Counted from the first letter of the stretch, positions 9,429 through 18,217 are shown. The stretch is DNA of 64,000 bases from Mycobacterium sp. E787 (GCF_001668725.1 NZ_LZKL01000029.1:16824-80823); one strand, 5' to 3'. Notes: generated by a model not told the origin, from the sequence alone. Program-made: numbers and translations.

Positions 9429-12400
9429 ATGTTGAAGTCCGCCGTGCGAAACACCTCAGCCGCCCCCGCGACGCGCATGGGCGCGTTCCCCATGCTGGGC
9501 CGGCTCGTCGTGCGCGCGCCCTGGCTGGTCATCGCCGCCTGGGCCGCGCTGGTCGCCGTGCTGGCCGTGGCGGTCCCCCCGCTGACAAAGGTGGTCGAGG
9601 GACGGCCCCTGCAACCGCTGCCACCCGAGGCGACGGCCGCCGCCGAGCAGATGGCGAAGGATTTCGGTGAATCCGCACAGAACGTCCTGGTTGTCGTCCT
9701 GACCGACAATCGCGGCCTGCAACCCGGCGACAACGAGGTCTACAGCAAGCTGGCCGCCACCCTGCGCGGCGACACCGAGGATGTCACCGCCGTGCAGGAC
9801 GTCGTCGCCACGCCGGCGTTGCGTCCCCTGCTCGTCAGCGCGGACAACAAGGCGTTCTACCTGGCGGTGAACCTCCGCGCGCCCGCCGGGTCGCCCGAGT
9901 CGTTGCGGGCCTACCAGCGGATCACCGAGATCGCCAAGCGCTCCACCGCGGGCTCGCCGCTCACCGCCGAGATCACGGGGGAGGGCGCCCTGGCCGGCGA
10001 CCTGACGATCGTGAGCACCCGCGACGCGCACGTGATCGAGATGGTCACCATCGTGCTGGTGCTGCTCATCCTGCTGGTGATCTACCGGCGGCCGGTGACG
10101 GTGTTGGTCCCGTTGATCACGCTCGGGATTTCGGTGCTGTCGGCGCAGGGTGTGGTGTCCGGGCTGGTTGAGGTCGGTCTCGGGGTGTCGTCGCTGACGA
10201 TCGTGTTGATGACGGCCATGATCATGGGCGCCGGCACCGACTATGCCGTCTTCCTGATCAGCCGCTACCACGAGTACCTCCGCGCCGGCATCGACTCGGA
10301 CCTGGCCGTGCAAGAAGCGCTGAGCTCCATCGGCGAGGTCATCGCGGCCTCGGCCGCCACGGTCGCCGTCACCTTCCTCGGCATGGTCTTCACCCGCCTG
10401 CCCGCGTTCACGAGTATCGGTCCCGCGCTGGCGATTTCGATCGGGATCGCGTTCCTCGCCGCCGTCACGCTGTTGCCGGCCACCCTCGTGCTCGCCGGCC
10501 GGCGCGGATGGGTGGCGCCGCGAGCGGCGCTGACCGGCCGCATGTGGCAGCGGTCCGCCGTTCAGCTGGTCCGCCGACCCAAAACGCACCTGTTGGTCAG
10601 CCTTTCGCTGCTGGTCGCGCTGGCGGGCTGCGCGTTCTTCCTGCAGCCGAGCTTCGACGACCGCCTGCAGCTGCCGCAGTCGGCGCCGAGCAACGTCGGC
10701 TTTTCGACGATGGCCGCTCACTTCTCGACGAGCGCGCTACTGCCGCAATACATCTACGTCCACTCGCCGCAAGACCTGCGGAGCTCGCGGGCCCTCGCCG
10801 ACCTCGACCAGATGGCGCAACGGGTCTCGCAGCTGCCCAACATCGCTGCGGTGCGCGGCATCACGCGGCCCACCGGCCAGCCGCTCGACCAGGCCAAGCT
10901 CAGCTTCCAGGCGGGGGAGGTCGGCTCCAAGCTGCAGGACGCTTCGACGCAGATCAGCGACAAGAGCGGCGACCTCGACGCGCTGACCAACGGCGCCGAC
11001 CGACTCGCGGCCAGCCTCGCCCAGGTGCGCGACCAGATCCGCGGCGCCGGCGGACCCGTCACCCAACTCGCCGCAACCATCAACCAGGTGCAGCAGCCGC
11101 TGGCCGCGGCGGCCAACACGCTGGACAACCTGCGCGGGCTCGCGGACGGGTCGGTGTCGACACTGGTCGACGGCGTCGCCGCGGCCGCCGGCCCGATGTT
11201 CGGCGGTGTGGCCACACGCCCCTCGGTGGACGGCATTCAGGCACAGGTGCAGAACCTGACCGCACTGTTGGCGACGGCGAGCAACGGTCTGCGGACCGCC
11301 GGCAACAGCACCGCCGGCGTGCAGCAGAAGGTCGCGCAAATGCAGGCGGCCGCCGATCAGTTGGCCGACGGCAGCCGGCGGCTGGCCGACGGCGTGCGGA
11401 CGCTCGTCGACCAGACCAAGAAGATGGGGCTCGGAATGAACCAGGCCGCCGGGTATCTGCTGTCGATGAAGCGCGACGCCACGGGACCCGCCATGGCGGG
11501 CATGTACATCCCGCCCCAGGTGCTCACCTCGGCCGACTTCAAGAACGTCGCGAAGATGTTCATCTCGCCCGACGGCCATTCGGCGCGCTACCTGGTCGAG
11601 ACGAAATTCGACCCGTTCAGCGCCGCCGCGATGGATCAGGTGGCGTCGATCCTCGCCACGGCACACGGCGCGCAGCCCAACACCTCGCTTGCCGACGCCT
11701 CGATCTCGATGGTGGGCATGACGCCGATGTACAGCACGCTTCGCAGCTACTACGACGACGACTTCCGGCTGATCGTCATCATGACGCTGCTCGTTGTCTT
11801 CGCCATCCTGGTCATCCTGCTCCGGGCTCTCGTCGCGCCGCTGTATCTGATTGCCTCCGTGGCCATCTCGTATCTGTCCGCGCTCGGGCTGGGGGTCGTC
11901 TTCTTCCAGTTCGTGCTCCACCAGGCGATCTGCTGGAACGTGCAGGCGACCGCCTTCATCGTGCTGGTCGCCGTGGGCGCCGACTACAACCTGCTGTTGA
12001 TCACCCGAATTCGTGAGGAGTCGCGGTTGGGCATCCGCTCCGGCATCATCCGCGCGGTCCGTTCGACGGGTGGTGTCATCACCTCGGCCGGCATCATCTT
12101 CGCCGCCTCGATGTTCGGCCTGCTGTTCGGCAGCCTCTCGACCATGGTGCAGACCGGGTTCATCATCGGCATGGGCCTGTTGATCGACACCTTCGTGGTC
12201 CGCACGATCACGGTGCCCGCCCTGGCGGCACTGGTCGGGAAGGCGAACTGGTGGCCCGCCAAGGGGATTCGCGCCACTCGCACCCGCACCCATGCCGTGG
12301 CGCAGGCAGTGCCGGCGACCGGCGAATGCGTCCACGGTGAGCTGCCGCATGGCTTGGTCACCAGCAACATTCGCCGCTCCGCGGCGAGCCGGCGGCGGAA

Positions 12401-12500
12401 ACTGGCCCCACCCAACGCGCCGGGCGGCCGCCGCCGCGCCTGCGCCGGGGGCATCGAGCCGGCTTACCGGTCGCGACTGGCCGGCAAGGGCGCGCGCTGA
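9429..12500 (+). CDS. MmpL-family RND lipid transporter
   Basis: A 1023-residue inner-membrane exporter. The first transmembrane helix (about residues 30-50) is followed by a large periplasmic loop, five helices with GAGTDYAVFLISRYHEY (Asp271-Tyr272), a second large periplasmic loop rich in coiled-coil-like repeats (about 430-740), then the second helix bundle with VAVGADYNLLLITRIREES (Asp852-Tyr853). The two Asp-Tyr pairs are the proton-relay positions of MmpL proteins. A basic cytoplasmic tail of about 100 residues ends the protein. ATG 9429 has AAGGG upstream. No MmpS partner is present. Downstream of PapA and WS/DGAT-like genes, it most likely exports their acylated product. Confidence 0.93.
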   Translation: MLKSAVRNTSAAPATRMGAFPMLGRLVVRAPWLVIAAWAALVAVLAVAVPPLTKVVEGRPLQPLPPEATAAAEQMAKDFGESAQNVLVVVLTDNRGLQPGDNEVYSKLAATLRGDTEDVTAVQDVVATPALRPLLVSADNKAFYLAVNLRAPAGSPESLRAYQRITEIAKRSTAGSPLTAEITGEGALAGDLTIVSTRDAHVIEMVTIVLVLLILLVIYRRPVTVLVPLITLGISVLSAQGVVSGLVEVGLGVSSLTIVLMTAMIMGAGTDYAVFLISRYHEYLRAGIDSDLAVQEALSSIGEVIAASAATVAVTFLGMVFTRLPAFTSIGPALAISIGIAFLAAVTLLPATLVLAGRRGWVAPRAALTGRMWQRSAVQLVRRPKTHLLVSLSLLVALAGCAFFLQPSFDDRLQLPQSAPSNVGFSTMAAHFSTSALLPQYIYVHSPQDLRSSRALADLDQMAQRVSQLPNIAAVRGITRPTGQPLDQAKLSFQAGEVGSKLQDASTQISDKSGDLDALTNGADRLAASLAQVRDQIRGAGGPVTQLAATINQVQQPLAAAANTLDNLRGLADGSVSTLVDGVAAAAGPMFGGVATRPSVDGIQAQVQNLTALLATASNGLRTAGNSTAGVQQKVAQMQAAADQLADGSRRLADGVRTLVDQTKKMGLGMNQAAGYLLSMKRDATGPAMAGMYIPPQVLTSADFKNVAKMFISPDGHSARYLVETKFDPFSAAAMDQVASILATAHGAQPNTSLADASISMVGMTPMYSTLRSYYDDDFRLIVIMTLLVVFAILVILLRALVAPLYLIASVAISYLSALGLGVVFFQFVLHQAICWNVQATAFIVLVAVGADYNLLLITRIREESRLGIRSGIIRAVRSTGGVITSAGIIFAASMFGLLFGSLSTMVQTGFIIGMGLLIDTFVVRTITVPALAALVGKANWWPAKGIRATRTRTHAVAQAVPATGECVHGELPHGLVTSNIRRSAASRRRKLAPPNAPGGRRRACAGGIEPAYRSRLAGKGAR

Positions 12501-12519
12501 CCGCGGTCCCGGCGCGCCC

Positions 12520-12546
12520 GCGCCCACCCGTCAGCGGGGTGGGCGC
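12520..12546. terminator. Hairpin between convergent mmpL and response-regulator genes
   Basis: Perfect 10-bp inverted repeat GCGCCCACCC / GGGTGGGCGC (12520-12529 and 12537-12546) with a 7-nt loop, between the mmpL stop (12500) and extending into the end of the response-regulator gene. No T-run follows. It probably ends transcription from the mmpL side, possibly both. Confidence 0.5.
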
Positions 12547-13226
12547 GGCCGTCGCTTGTCGGCCGCGGCGAACTCCTGTTCGGGCCGGCCGGTGGTGCCG
12601 TAACGCAAGCCGACGCTGACGTCGCCCGTGGTGGCCAGGCCCGCCAAATACCGTTGGGCGGTTGCCCGCGAGATCCCGATCGCGGCGGACACCTCCGCCG
12701 CCGACATCGGCGTGTCCGAGGCGCGCAACGCCTGCAGCACAAGCTGTTTGGTGGAGGAGGCGGCAATGGTGGCGGGCGCCGGGGGAGCGACCCTGGGACG
12801 CAGCGCGTCCAGCGCCGCGTCCACGTCGCCGGAGCTCAGCTCCGGACCGGCCAGGATCTTGCGGTAGCGGGCGTAGCCGGCGAGCCGCGCGGCCAGCTCG
12901 GTGGTCGCGAACGGCTTGACGAGGTAGCTCAGCGCCCCTGCCGACATGGCCGCGCGAATGGTGGCCGCCTCGGTCGCGGCCGTCAATACCATGCTGTCGC
13001 CGGGCAATTCGCGGACCAGGTCGACCCCGGAGCCGTCGGGCAGATACACGTCGACCAGGGCGAGGTCGATGTCGGGCGCCTCGGCGAGCGCCTTGCGAGC
13101 GCCCTCGAGCGTGTTGACCGTGGCGGTCACGGTGAAGCCGGGAAGCGTGTTGACGACCTCGGCGTGCAAATTGGCGACCCGGAAGTCGTCGTCGACCACC
13201 AGCACCGTCAGGTCTGCGTCGCCCAT
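12531..13226 (-). CDS. CitB/DcuR-type response regulator
   Basis: A 231-residue response regulator. The receiver domain (about 5-125) has the acidic pocket VVDDDF, phosphoacceptor Asp59 in LALVDVYLPDGSG, the conserved Thr region VLTAATE and Lys in LVKPF. The C-terminal part (about 165-205) holds a helix-turn-helix (SAAEVSAAIGISRATAQRYL), typical of the CitB/DcuR/DpiA branch. Its start overlaps the kinase gene by 19 bp, so translation is coupled. It ends 30 bp from the mmpL stop, on the opposite strand. It is the best candidate for binding the repeats at 4858, 9297 and 14916; that link is inference. Confidence 0.92.
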   Translation of the reverse strand: MGDADLTVLVVDDDFRVANLHAEVVNTLPGFTVTATVNTLEGARKALAEAPDIDLALVDVYLPDGSGVDLVRELPGDSMVLTAATEAATIRAAMSAGALSYLVKPFATTELAARLAGYARYRKILAGPELSSGDVDAALDALRPRVAPPAPATIAASSTKQLVLQALRASDTPMSAAEVSAAIGISRATAQRYLAGLATTGDVSVGLRYGTTGRPEQEFAAADKRRPRPPR

Positions 13227-14893
13227 TGCGCCTCCTCAACCATCACGCCCGGCAGCCGGGCGATGAACTCCGCGCCCCGCAGGCGCAACTCCGCGTTGCC
13301 GGCGCTGGCCAGCGAGAGGTCGCCGCCGAGCGCGCGGGTGATCTGCCGCGACAGCGCGAGCCCGATGCCCCGCCCGCCCGGTATGCCCGAGTCGGGCTTG
13401 GTCGTGGTTCCCTCGGTGAAGAGTTGGTCGACGAAGCCGGGCGCGACGCCGTCGCCGCTGTCGGCCACCGTGATGTGCAGCGTCGTACCCTCTTGCAGCA
13501 GTTCGACTTCGACTTCTCTGACGGCGTTGCCGCTCATCCGGACCGCGTCGATGGCGTTGTCGAGCAAGTTACCGAGGACCGTGGTCACGTCGACCGGCAG
13601 GATGAGCCGGCCGGGCACCCAGGTGTTCTCACCGATGGACAGCGTCACGCCGGCCTCGCGGGCGGCCGCGCCCTTGGCCGCCAGGAACGCCTGCAGGTAC
13701 GCGTCGCGGATGGCATCGATACCGGGCAGCGCGGATCCCAGCGGCCCCGACCCCAGCAGCTCCTCCAGATATTGCAGACCCTCGTCGACGTGACCGCCGT
13801 GCAACAGGCCGGTCAGCAGGTGCAGGCGGTTGGCGAATTCGTGGCGCTGGGCGCGCAACACCGTGCTCATCACCTGCACCGCGTCGAGCTGGCGGGTCAG
13901 CGACTCCACATCGGTGCGGTCCCGGACCACCAAAACCGTTCCCAGCTGGCGTCCTTCGCGTGCTACCGACCGCGCCGAGACCACGACGATGCGCTCGCCC
14001 ACCGTCGCCAGACTCGGCGTCGCGTCCGCGGCCCGGAACACGTCGAGCACCCGCGGTGTCAGGCCGATCTCGTCGATGGGCCGGCCCGGTTCGGCGCCGA
14101 TCTCGAGCAGCCGGCACGCCTCGTCGTTGACGAAGGTGGTCTTCCCGGCCGTGTCGGTCGCCAGCACACCCTCCCCGATGCCCTCCAGCACCGCCGCCTG
14201 ACTGCGCACGAGTTCGGTGATCTCGGCGGGCCGCAACCCGAGCGTCAGGCCTCGCCAGCGGCGGGCCAGCGCGGCCGAGCCGGCGCCGCCGATCAGGAGC
14301 GCCACGCCTCCCAGGGCGGCCAGCACTCGCAGGTTCTTCGAGAACTGATCATCGAAAGACTTCGTGGAGATTCCGACGATGACCACGCCCAGAACGCGGT
14401 TCGAAACGGGTTCCAGCACCGGGACTTTGGCGACGATCGCGCGCCCGAAAACCGTCGAGTCGTGCGACACCATCTCGTGCCCGGCGACCGGCTGGGCGAT
14501 GTCCGCTTGAATATGGGCTCCCAACCTCTTGCGGTCGGGATCCGCGAGCCTGACGCCGTGCGTGCTACCGATCACCACGAACTGCACATGCGTGCGCTGC
14601 TCGACACGCGACGCGACGCTCTGGATCGGACCGGTCGCCAGCTCGGCGGTCAGTGCGGGGCTTGCCGTCAGGGCGGGATCGTCGTAGCGGGCGATGTTGT
14701 TGATGACGGTCGGCGACGAGGCCACCACACGAGCGATATCCAGCGCGTGGACGTGGTATTGGCTGTCCAGGCGCTGCCGGTTGAACCATGCGAACATCCC
14801 GAAGGCGACGATCAGCGTGAGCGTCACGATGACGAGCTGCAGCAGCATCACCTGGGTGGCGAGCCGCAAGTCGATGCGACCCCGGGCGGCCAT
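13208..14893 (-). CDS. CitA/DcuS-type sensor histidine kinase
   Basis: A 561-residue membrane kinase. Transmembrane helix 1 (about 13-33) is followed by an extracytoplasmic PAS-like sensor (about 40-185, with QFVVIGSTHGVRLADPDR), transmembrane helix 2 (about 190-210), a cytoplasmic PAS (about 230-330) and the dimerisation box LRAQRHEFANRLHLLTGLL carrying the phospho-His. The HATPase part has GNLLDNAIDAVR and GGRGIGLALSR. These are hallmarks of carboxylate or metabolite sensors of the CitA/DcuS family. ATG 14893 was chosen because the upstream extension runs through repeat copy 3. It forms an operon with the regulator. Confidence 0.92.
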   Translation of the reverse strand: MAARGRIDLRLATQVMLLQLVIVTLTLIVAFGMFAWFNRQRLDSQYHVHALDIARVVASSPTVINNIARYDDPALTASPALTAELATGPIQSVASRVEQRTHVQFVVIGSTHGVRLADPDRKRLGAHIQADIAQPVAGHEMVSHDSTVFGRAIVAKVPVLEPVSNRVLGVVIVGISTKSFDDQFSKNLRVLAALGGVALLIGGAGSAALARRWRGLTLGLRPAEITELVRSQAAVLEGIGEGVLATDTAGKTTFVNDEACRLLEIGAEPGRPIDEIGLTPRVLDVFRAADATPSLATVGERIVVVSARSVAREGRQLGTVLVVRDRTDVESLTRQLDAVQVMSTVLRAQRHEFANRLHLLTGLLHGGHVDEGLQYLEELLGSGPLGSALPGIDAIRDAYLQAFLAAKGAAAREAGVTLSIGENTWVPGRLILPVDVTTVLGNLLDNAIDAVRMSGNAVREVEVELLQEGTTLHITVADSGDGVAPGFVDQLFTEGTTTKPDSGIPGGRGIGLALSRQITRALGGDLSLASAGNAELRLRGAEFIARLPGVMVEEAQWATQT

Positions 14894-14915
14894 GCGAAAG
14901 ACAGTACCGCGCGAG

Positions 14916-14944
14916 TGAGCACAATGCGCGAAAGTCGGGGATCG
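14916..14944 (+). repeat. Promoter repeat, copy 3 (short form)
   Basis: TGAGCACAATGCGCGAAAGT followed by CGGGGATCG. The first 14 bases are identical to copies 1 and 2 and the next 15 are similar. It lies in the 108-bp divergent region between the kinase (start 14893, minus) and the epimerase (start 15002, plus), so it may serve either gene. Confidence 0.65.
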
Positions 14945-15001
14945 CGCCAGCCGCACGGGGATCCGGCGGTGCGGGCGGGTGGCAGCGCCTACTATCAGCG
15001 C

Positions 15002-15901
15002 ATGCGCGGCTCAAAGATCCTGATCACCGGTCCGACCGGTCAACTTGCCACCCCCATCGCCCTGGCGCTGGCGGCCGACAACGAGGTGTGGGGCATCGCG
15101 CGTTTCAGCGATCCCGCCGCACGAGAAGGCCTCGAGCAGGCCGGGATCCGGTGCCAGGCGGTCGACCTGGCGGCCGGCGACTTCACCGGTGTGCCGGATG
15201 ACTTCGACTACGTCCTCAACCTGGCGGTGGCCAAGAGTGGGAATTGGGACAAAGACCTCGCCGCCAACGCGGAGTCGGTCGGCCTGCTGATGGCCCACTG
15301 CCGCGCCGCGAAGGCCTTCCTGCACTGCTCCTCGGCGGCGGTGTACGACCCGCCCGGCGACGAGGCCCGGGCCGAGGGGGCCGCCCTGGGCGACAACCAC
15401 AAGTTCCTGTTCCCCACGTATTCGATCTCCAAGATCGCCGGGGAGGTCGTCGCCCGGGCGATGGCGCGCATCCTCGACGTCCCGACCACCATCGCCCGCC
15501 TCAACGTGCCCTATGGCAACAACGGCGGCTGGCCCTACTACCACATGGAGATGATGCTGGCCGGCATCCCGATCCCGGTCCCGCCCGGCGGACCCGCGCT
15601 GTACAACCCGATCCACGAGGACGACATCATCGCCACCGTGCCCAAGCTGCTCGAGGCCGCGGCGGTTCCGGCGACGACGGTCAACTGGTGCGGCGACCAG
15701 GCGGTCAGCCTCCAGGACTGGTGCGGCTACCTCGGCTCGCTGGTCGGCAAGGAGCCGATCTTCGAGGAGAACGCCCACGCGCTGCGGGGCAACCCCACCG
15801 ACGGGGCGCGGATGCACGAGCTCATCGGCGGCACGACGGTCGACTGGCAGGACGGGTTGCGCCGCATGGCGGCGAAGTTCCACCCGGAGCTGGTCGGCTA
15901 A
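15002..15901 (+). CDS. NAD(P)-dependent epimerase/dehydratase (extended SDR)
   Basis: A 299-residue extended short-chain dehydrogenase/reductase. The cofactor loop is ITGPTGQLATP (GxxGxxA), followed by CSSAAVY and the catalytic pair YSISK. The C-terminal half carries substrate-binding segments including ARLNVPYGNNGGWPYYHMEM and a WCGD motif. The family reduces, epimerises or dehydrates nucleotide sugars or related carbonyl compounds. ATG 15002 is the natural family start. Position beside the kinase and repeat copy 3 suggests it may belong to the lipid-locus regulon, for example modifying the carrier sugar, but this is inference. Confidence 0.85.
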   Translation: MRGSKILITGPTGQLATPIALALAADNEVWGIARFSDPAAREGLEQAGIRCQAVDLAAGDFTGVPDDFDYVLNLAVAKSGNWDKDLAANAESVGLLMAHCRAAKAFLHCSSAAVYDPPGDEARAEGAALGDNHKFLFPTYSISKIAGEVVARAMARILDVPTTIARLNVPYGNNGGWPYYHMEMMLAGIPIPVPPGGPALYNPIHEDDIIATVPKLLEAAAVPATTVNWCGDQAVSLQDWCGYLGSLVGKEPIFEENAHALRGNPTDGARMHELIGGTTVDWQDGLRRMAAKFHPELVG

Positions 15902-15905
15902 CTCC

Positions 15906-16478
15906 TTACCGCGCAACGGGTTTGACGATGCGCGCCGCCGCTTCGACGGCGGCGGCGCGGCGGGCGGCGACAACCTTGGCGTCCGTGGTCAAGGCGGCGG
16001 GGTCGGGCCAATGCGCCCAACCCAGGCCGATCGCGAACAGCAGCACCAGCAGCTGCTCCGGTTCCCATACGGGATCGACGTGGCCGTCGGCCTGCGCCTG
16101 CCGCAGCGCGGCGATGGCCGCCTCGGGTGGGTGTTCGCCGTCGAACTCGGGCTTGTCGAGCGGAAACCCTTCCAACTGCGCCCACGTGATCATCCGGATG
16201 TGTTCGGGTCGGCTCTGCGCCAAATCGAAGATGCCGCCGACGAACTCGGGCACCTCATCGGGGCGCAGCTCGACGGCGCGGAAGAACTCCGCGCCATCGG
16301 CGGCGACCACGTCGCGGAAGAGGGTCTCCTTGTCGCCGAAATGCGCGTACAACCTTTCCTTGCTCGCGTTGGCGCTGCGCGCGATGCGGTCGATGCGCGC
16401 CCCGGCCAGGCCGTATTGAGCGAACTCCGCGCGGGCGGAGGCGAGTATCTCGCCGCGGAGCTCGGTCTTCGTTCTCAT
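15906..16478 (-). CDS. TetR-family regulator
   Basis: A 190-residue TetR regulator. The N-terminal DNA-binding domain reads RGEILASARAEFAQYG, then ARIDRIARSANASKERLYAHFGDKETLF, the classical TetR helix-turn-helix. The ligand domain has a TetR_C-type helical pattern (FDLAQSRPEHIRMITWAQLE). ATG 16478 was preferred, with ATG 16490 possible. A perfect 14-bp palindrome lies at 16497-16510, just upstream, and is probably its own operator. The gene diverges from a methyltransferase-acyltransferase pair it may repress. Confidence 0.9.
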   Translation of the reverse strand: MRTKTELRGEILASARAEFAQYGLAGARIDRIARSANASKERLYAHFGDKETLFRDVVAADGAEFFRAVELRPDEVPEFVGGIFDLAQSRPEHIRMITWAQLEGFPLDKPEFDGEHPPEAAIAALRQAQADGHVDPVWEPEQLLVLLFAIGLGWAHWPDPAALTTDAKVVAARRAAAVEAAARIVKPVAR

Positions 16479-16496
16479 GAGGAACATCATAGTCAG

Positions 16497-16510
16497 ACGA
16501 ACTAGTTCGT
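16497..16510. promoter_or_regulatory. Palindromic operator, probably for the adjacent TetR
   Basis: ACGAACTAGTTCGT is a perfect 14-bp palindrome, and the symmetry continues for two of the next three base pairs on each side. It lies between the TetR start (16478/16490) and the divergent methyltransferase (16567), the standard position for an autoregulatory TetR operator. Confidence 0.75.
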
Positions 16511-16566
16511 TTGTTATAGTGGTCTCACGCGGCAGGCGCCGTGGCGGATGAAAAGGAGACGACCTG

Positions 16567-17379
16567 ATGGCTATAACCGGCGCTCTCGACCGGGCCATTG
16601 CGACGATGCCCAGGGGCGGTCCCGACGCGTCGTGGTTGGACCGTCGATTCGAGACGGATGCGCTGGAGTACCTCGACCGCGACGACGTTGCGGACGAGGT
16701 CAAACAGAAGGTCATCGGCATGCTGGATCGGCTCGGCACCCTGACCGGTCAGCATGAGAGGTACGCCCGGACGGCGCTCGACGTCGTCGCCGACATCCCC
16801 AATCCGCGCATCCTGGAGCTCGGCGCCGGGCACGGAAAGCTCTCGGCGCAAATCCTCGGGCTTCATCCGACCGCGACGGTCACCGTCAGCGACGTGAACC
16901 CGAACTCGGTCGCCAACATCGCGGCGGGGGAGTTAGGCAACCACCCGCGGGCTCGCACCCAGGTGGTCGACGCCACGGCGATCGACGCCGCCGACGACAG
17001 CTACGACCTCGTCGTGTTCGCACTCGCGTTCCATCACCTCCCGCCGGTGGTGGCCTGTCGCGCCATCGCCGAGGCCACCCGCGTCGGCAAGCGGTTTCTG
17101 GTGATCGACCTCAAACGGCGGCACCCGTTGGCGACGATGCTGTTTCCGGTCTTCGCCCTGCCGGTGCACCTGGCGCTGGTGCCGTGGTCGTGGATTCAGC
17201 CGGGCCTGCACGACGGGTTCATCAGCGCGCTGCGCGCCTACAGCCCGTCGGCACTGAAAGCCCTTGGGCGCGCCGCCGATCCGGACATGATGGTCGAGAC
17301 GCTGTCCAGCCCGACCCGGCTCGGCCCGCCCGTGCTCACCGTGGTGTTCTCCCGCCCGCAAGGGCGCGACCGTGGCTGA
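16567..17379 (+). CDS. Class I SAM-dependent methyltransferase
   Basis: A 270-residue methyltransferase. Motif I is ILELGAGHGKLS (about 80-91), followed by acidic VTVSDVNPNSV, VVDATAIDAADDSYDLVVFALAFHHLPP and a later VIDLKRRHP. A hydrophobic segment near residues 180-200 (MLFPVFALPVHLALVPW) suggests membrane association. ATG 16567 has AGGAGA upstream. It overlaps the acyltransferase gene by 8 bp, so the two form an operon. Substrate probably a lipid, from the partner and hydrophobic segment; not proven. Confidence 0.88.
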   Translation: MAITGALDRAIATMPRGGPDASWLDRRFETDALEYLDRDDVADEVKQKVIGMLDRLGTLTGQHERYARTALDVVADIPNPRILELGAGHGKLSAQILGLHPTATVTVSDVNPNSVANIAAGELGNHPRARTQVVDATAIDAADDSYDLVVFALAFHHLPPVVACRAIAEATRVGKRFLVIDLKRRHPLATMLFPVFALPVHLALVPWSWIQPGLHDGFISALRAYSPSALKALGRAADPDMMVETLSSPTRLGPPVLTVVFSRPQGRDRG

Positions 17380-18217
17380 TCTCGCGGCGATCACCGAACC
17401 GAGCCCGCGGGTGCAGGCCTTGAGTCGCGTTCTGGACACCGTGACCGACCGGCTGCGACCCGTGCTGAACCTCGGCCGACCCTATGTCGACGGCATCGAA
17501 AACCTCCCCGACGACGGGCGATTCCTGTTGGTGGGCAACCACACTCAGTTCGGCTCTGAGGTCTTCCTGATCTCCGACACCGTGCGGCGCGCGATCGGAA
17601 CCCGGGTGCGCCCGCTGGCCGAACGGGGCTTCGGACGGATGCGAGGGCTACCCGCCGACCTGATCGCCGCGTACGGCGCGGTGGTCGGCGCACCGGAGAC
17701 CGCGCGGGAGCTCATGCGTAACGACGAAACCATCCTGGTTTTCCCCGGGGGCGGGCGCGAGATCGCGAAGTTCAAGGGCGAGGAGTACCGGTTGCGTTGG
17801 CAGGGACGCAGGGGCTTCGCGCGCCTGTCGGTGGAAAACGGCTACCCGATCGTGCCGGCCGGCCTCGTCGGCGGCGACGACGTCTACCGCAGCTGGACCA
17901 CCCGCGACGGCGCGTACGGAAGGCTCAGCGAGGCCTTGGGCCGCAGGCTGAACCTGCGCCCGGACATGGGGATGCCGTTGCTGCGGGGGATCGGGCCGAC
18001 GCTGATTCCGCGACCGCAGCGCATGTATCTGCGCTTCGGTTCGCCGATCGACACGAGCAGGCCGCCGGGATTGGGCGTGCAGCACTGGGTGGACGTCGTC
18101 AAGGAAAAAACCAAACGGGCGCTCGAGCAAATCCTGACGGACCTGCGCGCGCTGCGCGCCACCGACCCTTATCGCAACCTCAACCCGCTGGCCTGGCGCG
18201 ACGCGAGGATCCCGTAG
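17372..18217 (+). CDS. Lysophospholipid/glycerolipid acyltransferase-like protein
   Basis: A 281-residue PlsC/LPLAT-superfamily protein. The first catalytic block is VGNHTQFGSE (about 52-61), the substrate-anchoring block ETILVFPGGGREIAKFKGEEY (about 127-147), and the last is PIVPAGLVGGDD. FPGGGRE replaces the usual FPEGTR, as in the diacylglycerol acyltransferase/monoacylglycerol-type subgroup. GTG 17372 overlaps the methyltransferase stop. It probably transfers an acyl group to a glycerolipid at the membrane. Confidence 0.85.
   Translation: MADLAAITEPSPRVQALSRVLDTVTDRLRPVLNLGRPYVDGIENLPDDGRFLLVGNHTQFGSEVFLISDTVRRAIGTRVRPLAERGFGRMRGLPADLIAAYGAVVGAPETARELMRNDETILVFPGGGREIAKFKGEEYRLRWQGRRGFARLSVENGYPIVPAGLVGGDDVYRSWTTRDGAYGRLSEALGRRLNLRPDMGMPLLRGIGPTLIPRPQRMYLRFGSPIDTSRPPGLGVQHWVDVVKEKTKRALEQILTDLRALRATDPYRNLNPLAWRDARIP

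Noticed and set aside
10737..12527. A long open frame antisense to mmpL
   Set aside because: Opposite strand of a fully motif-supported MmpL; no domain recognised.
13226..15001. Upstream extension of the epimerase frame through the kinase gene
   Set aside because: The family N-terminus (ITGPTGQLA) begins just after ATG 15002, and the extension is antisense to the kinase.
16490..16739. Upstream extension of the TetR frame at 15906-16478
   Set aside because: The extended part would run across the palindrome and antisense to the methyltransferase, and carries no TetR similarity.
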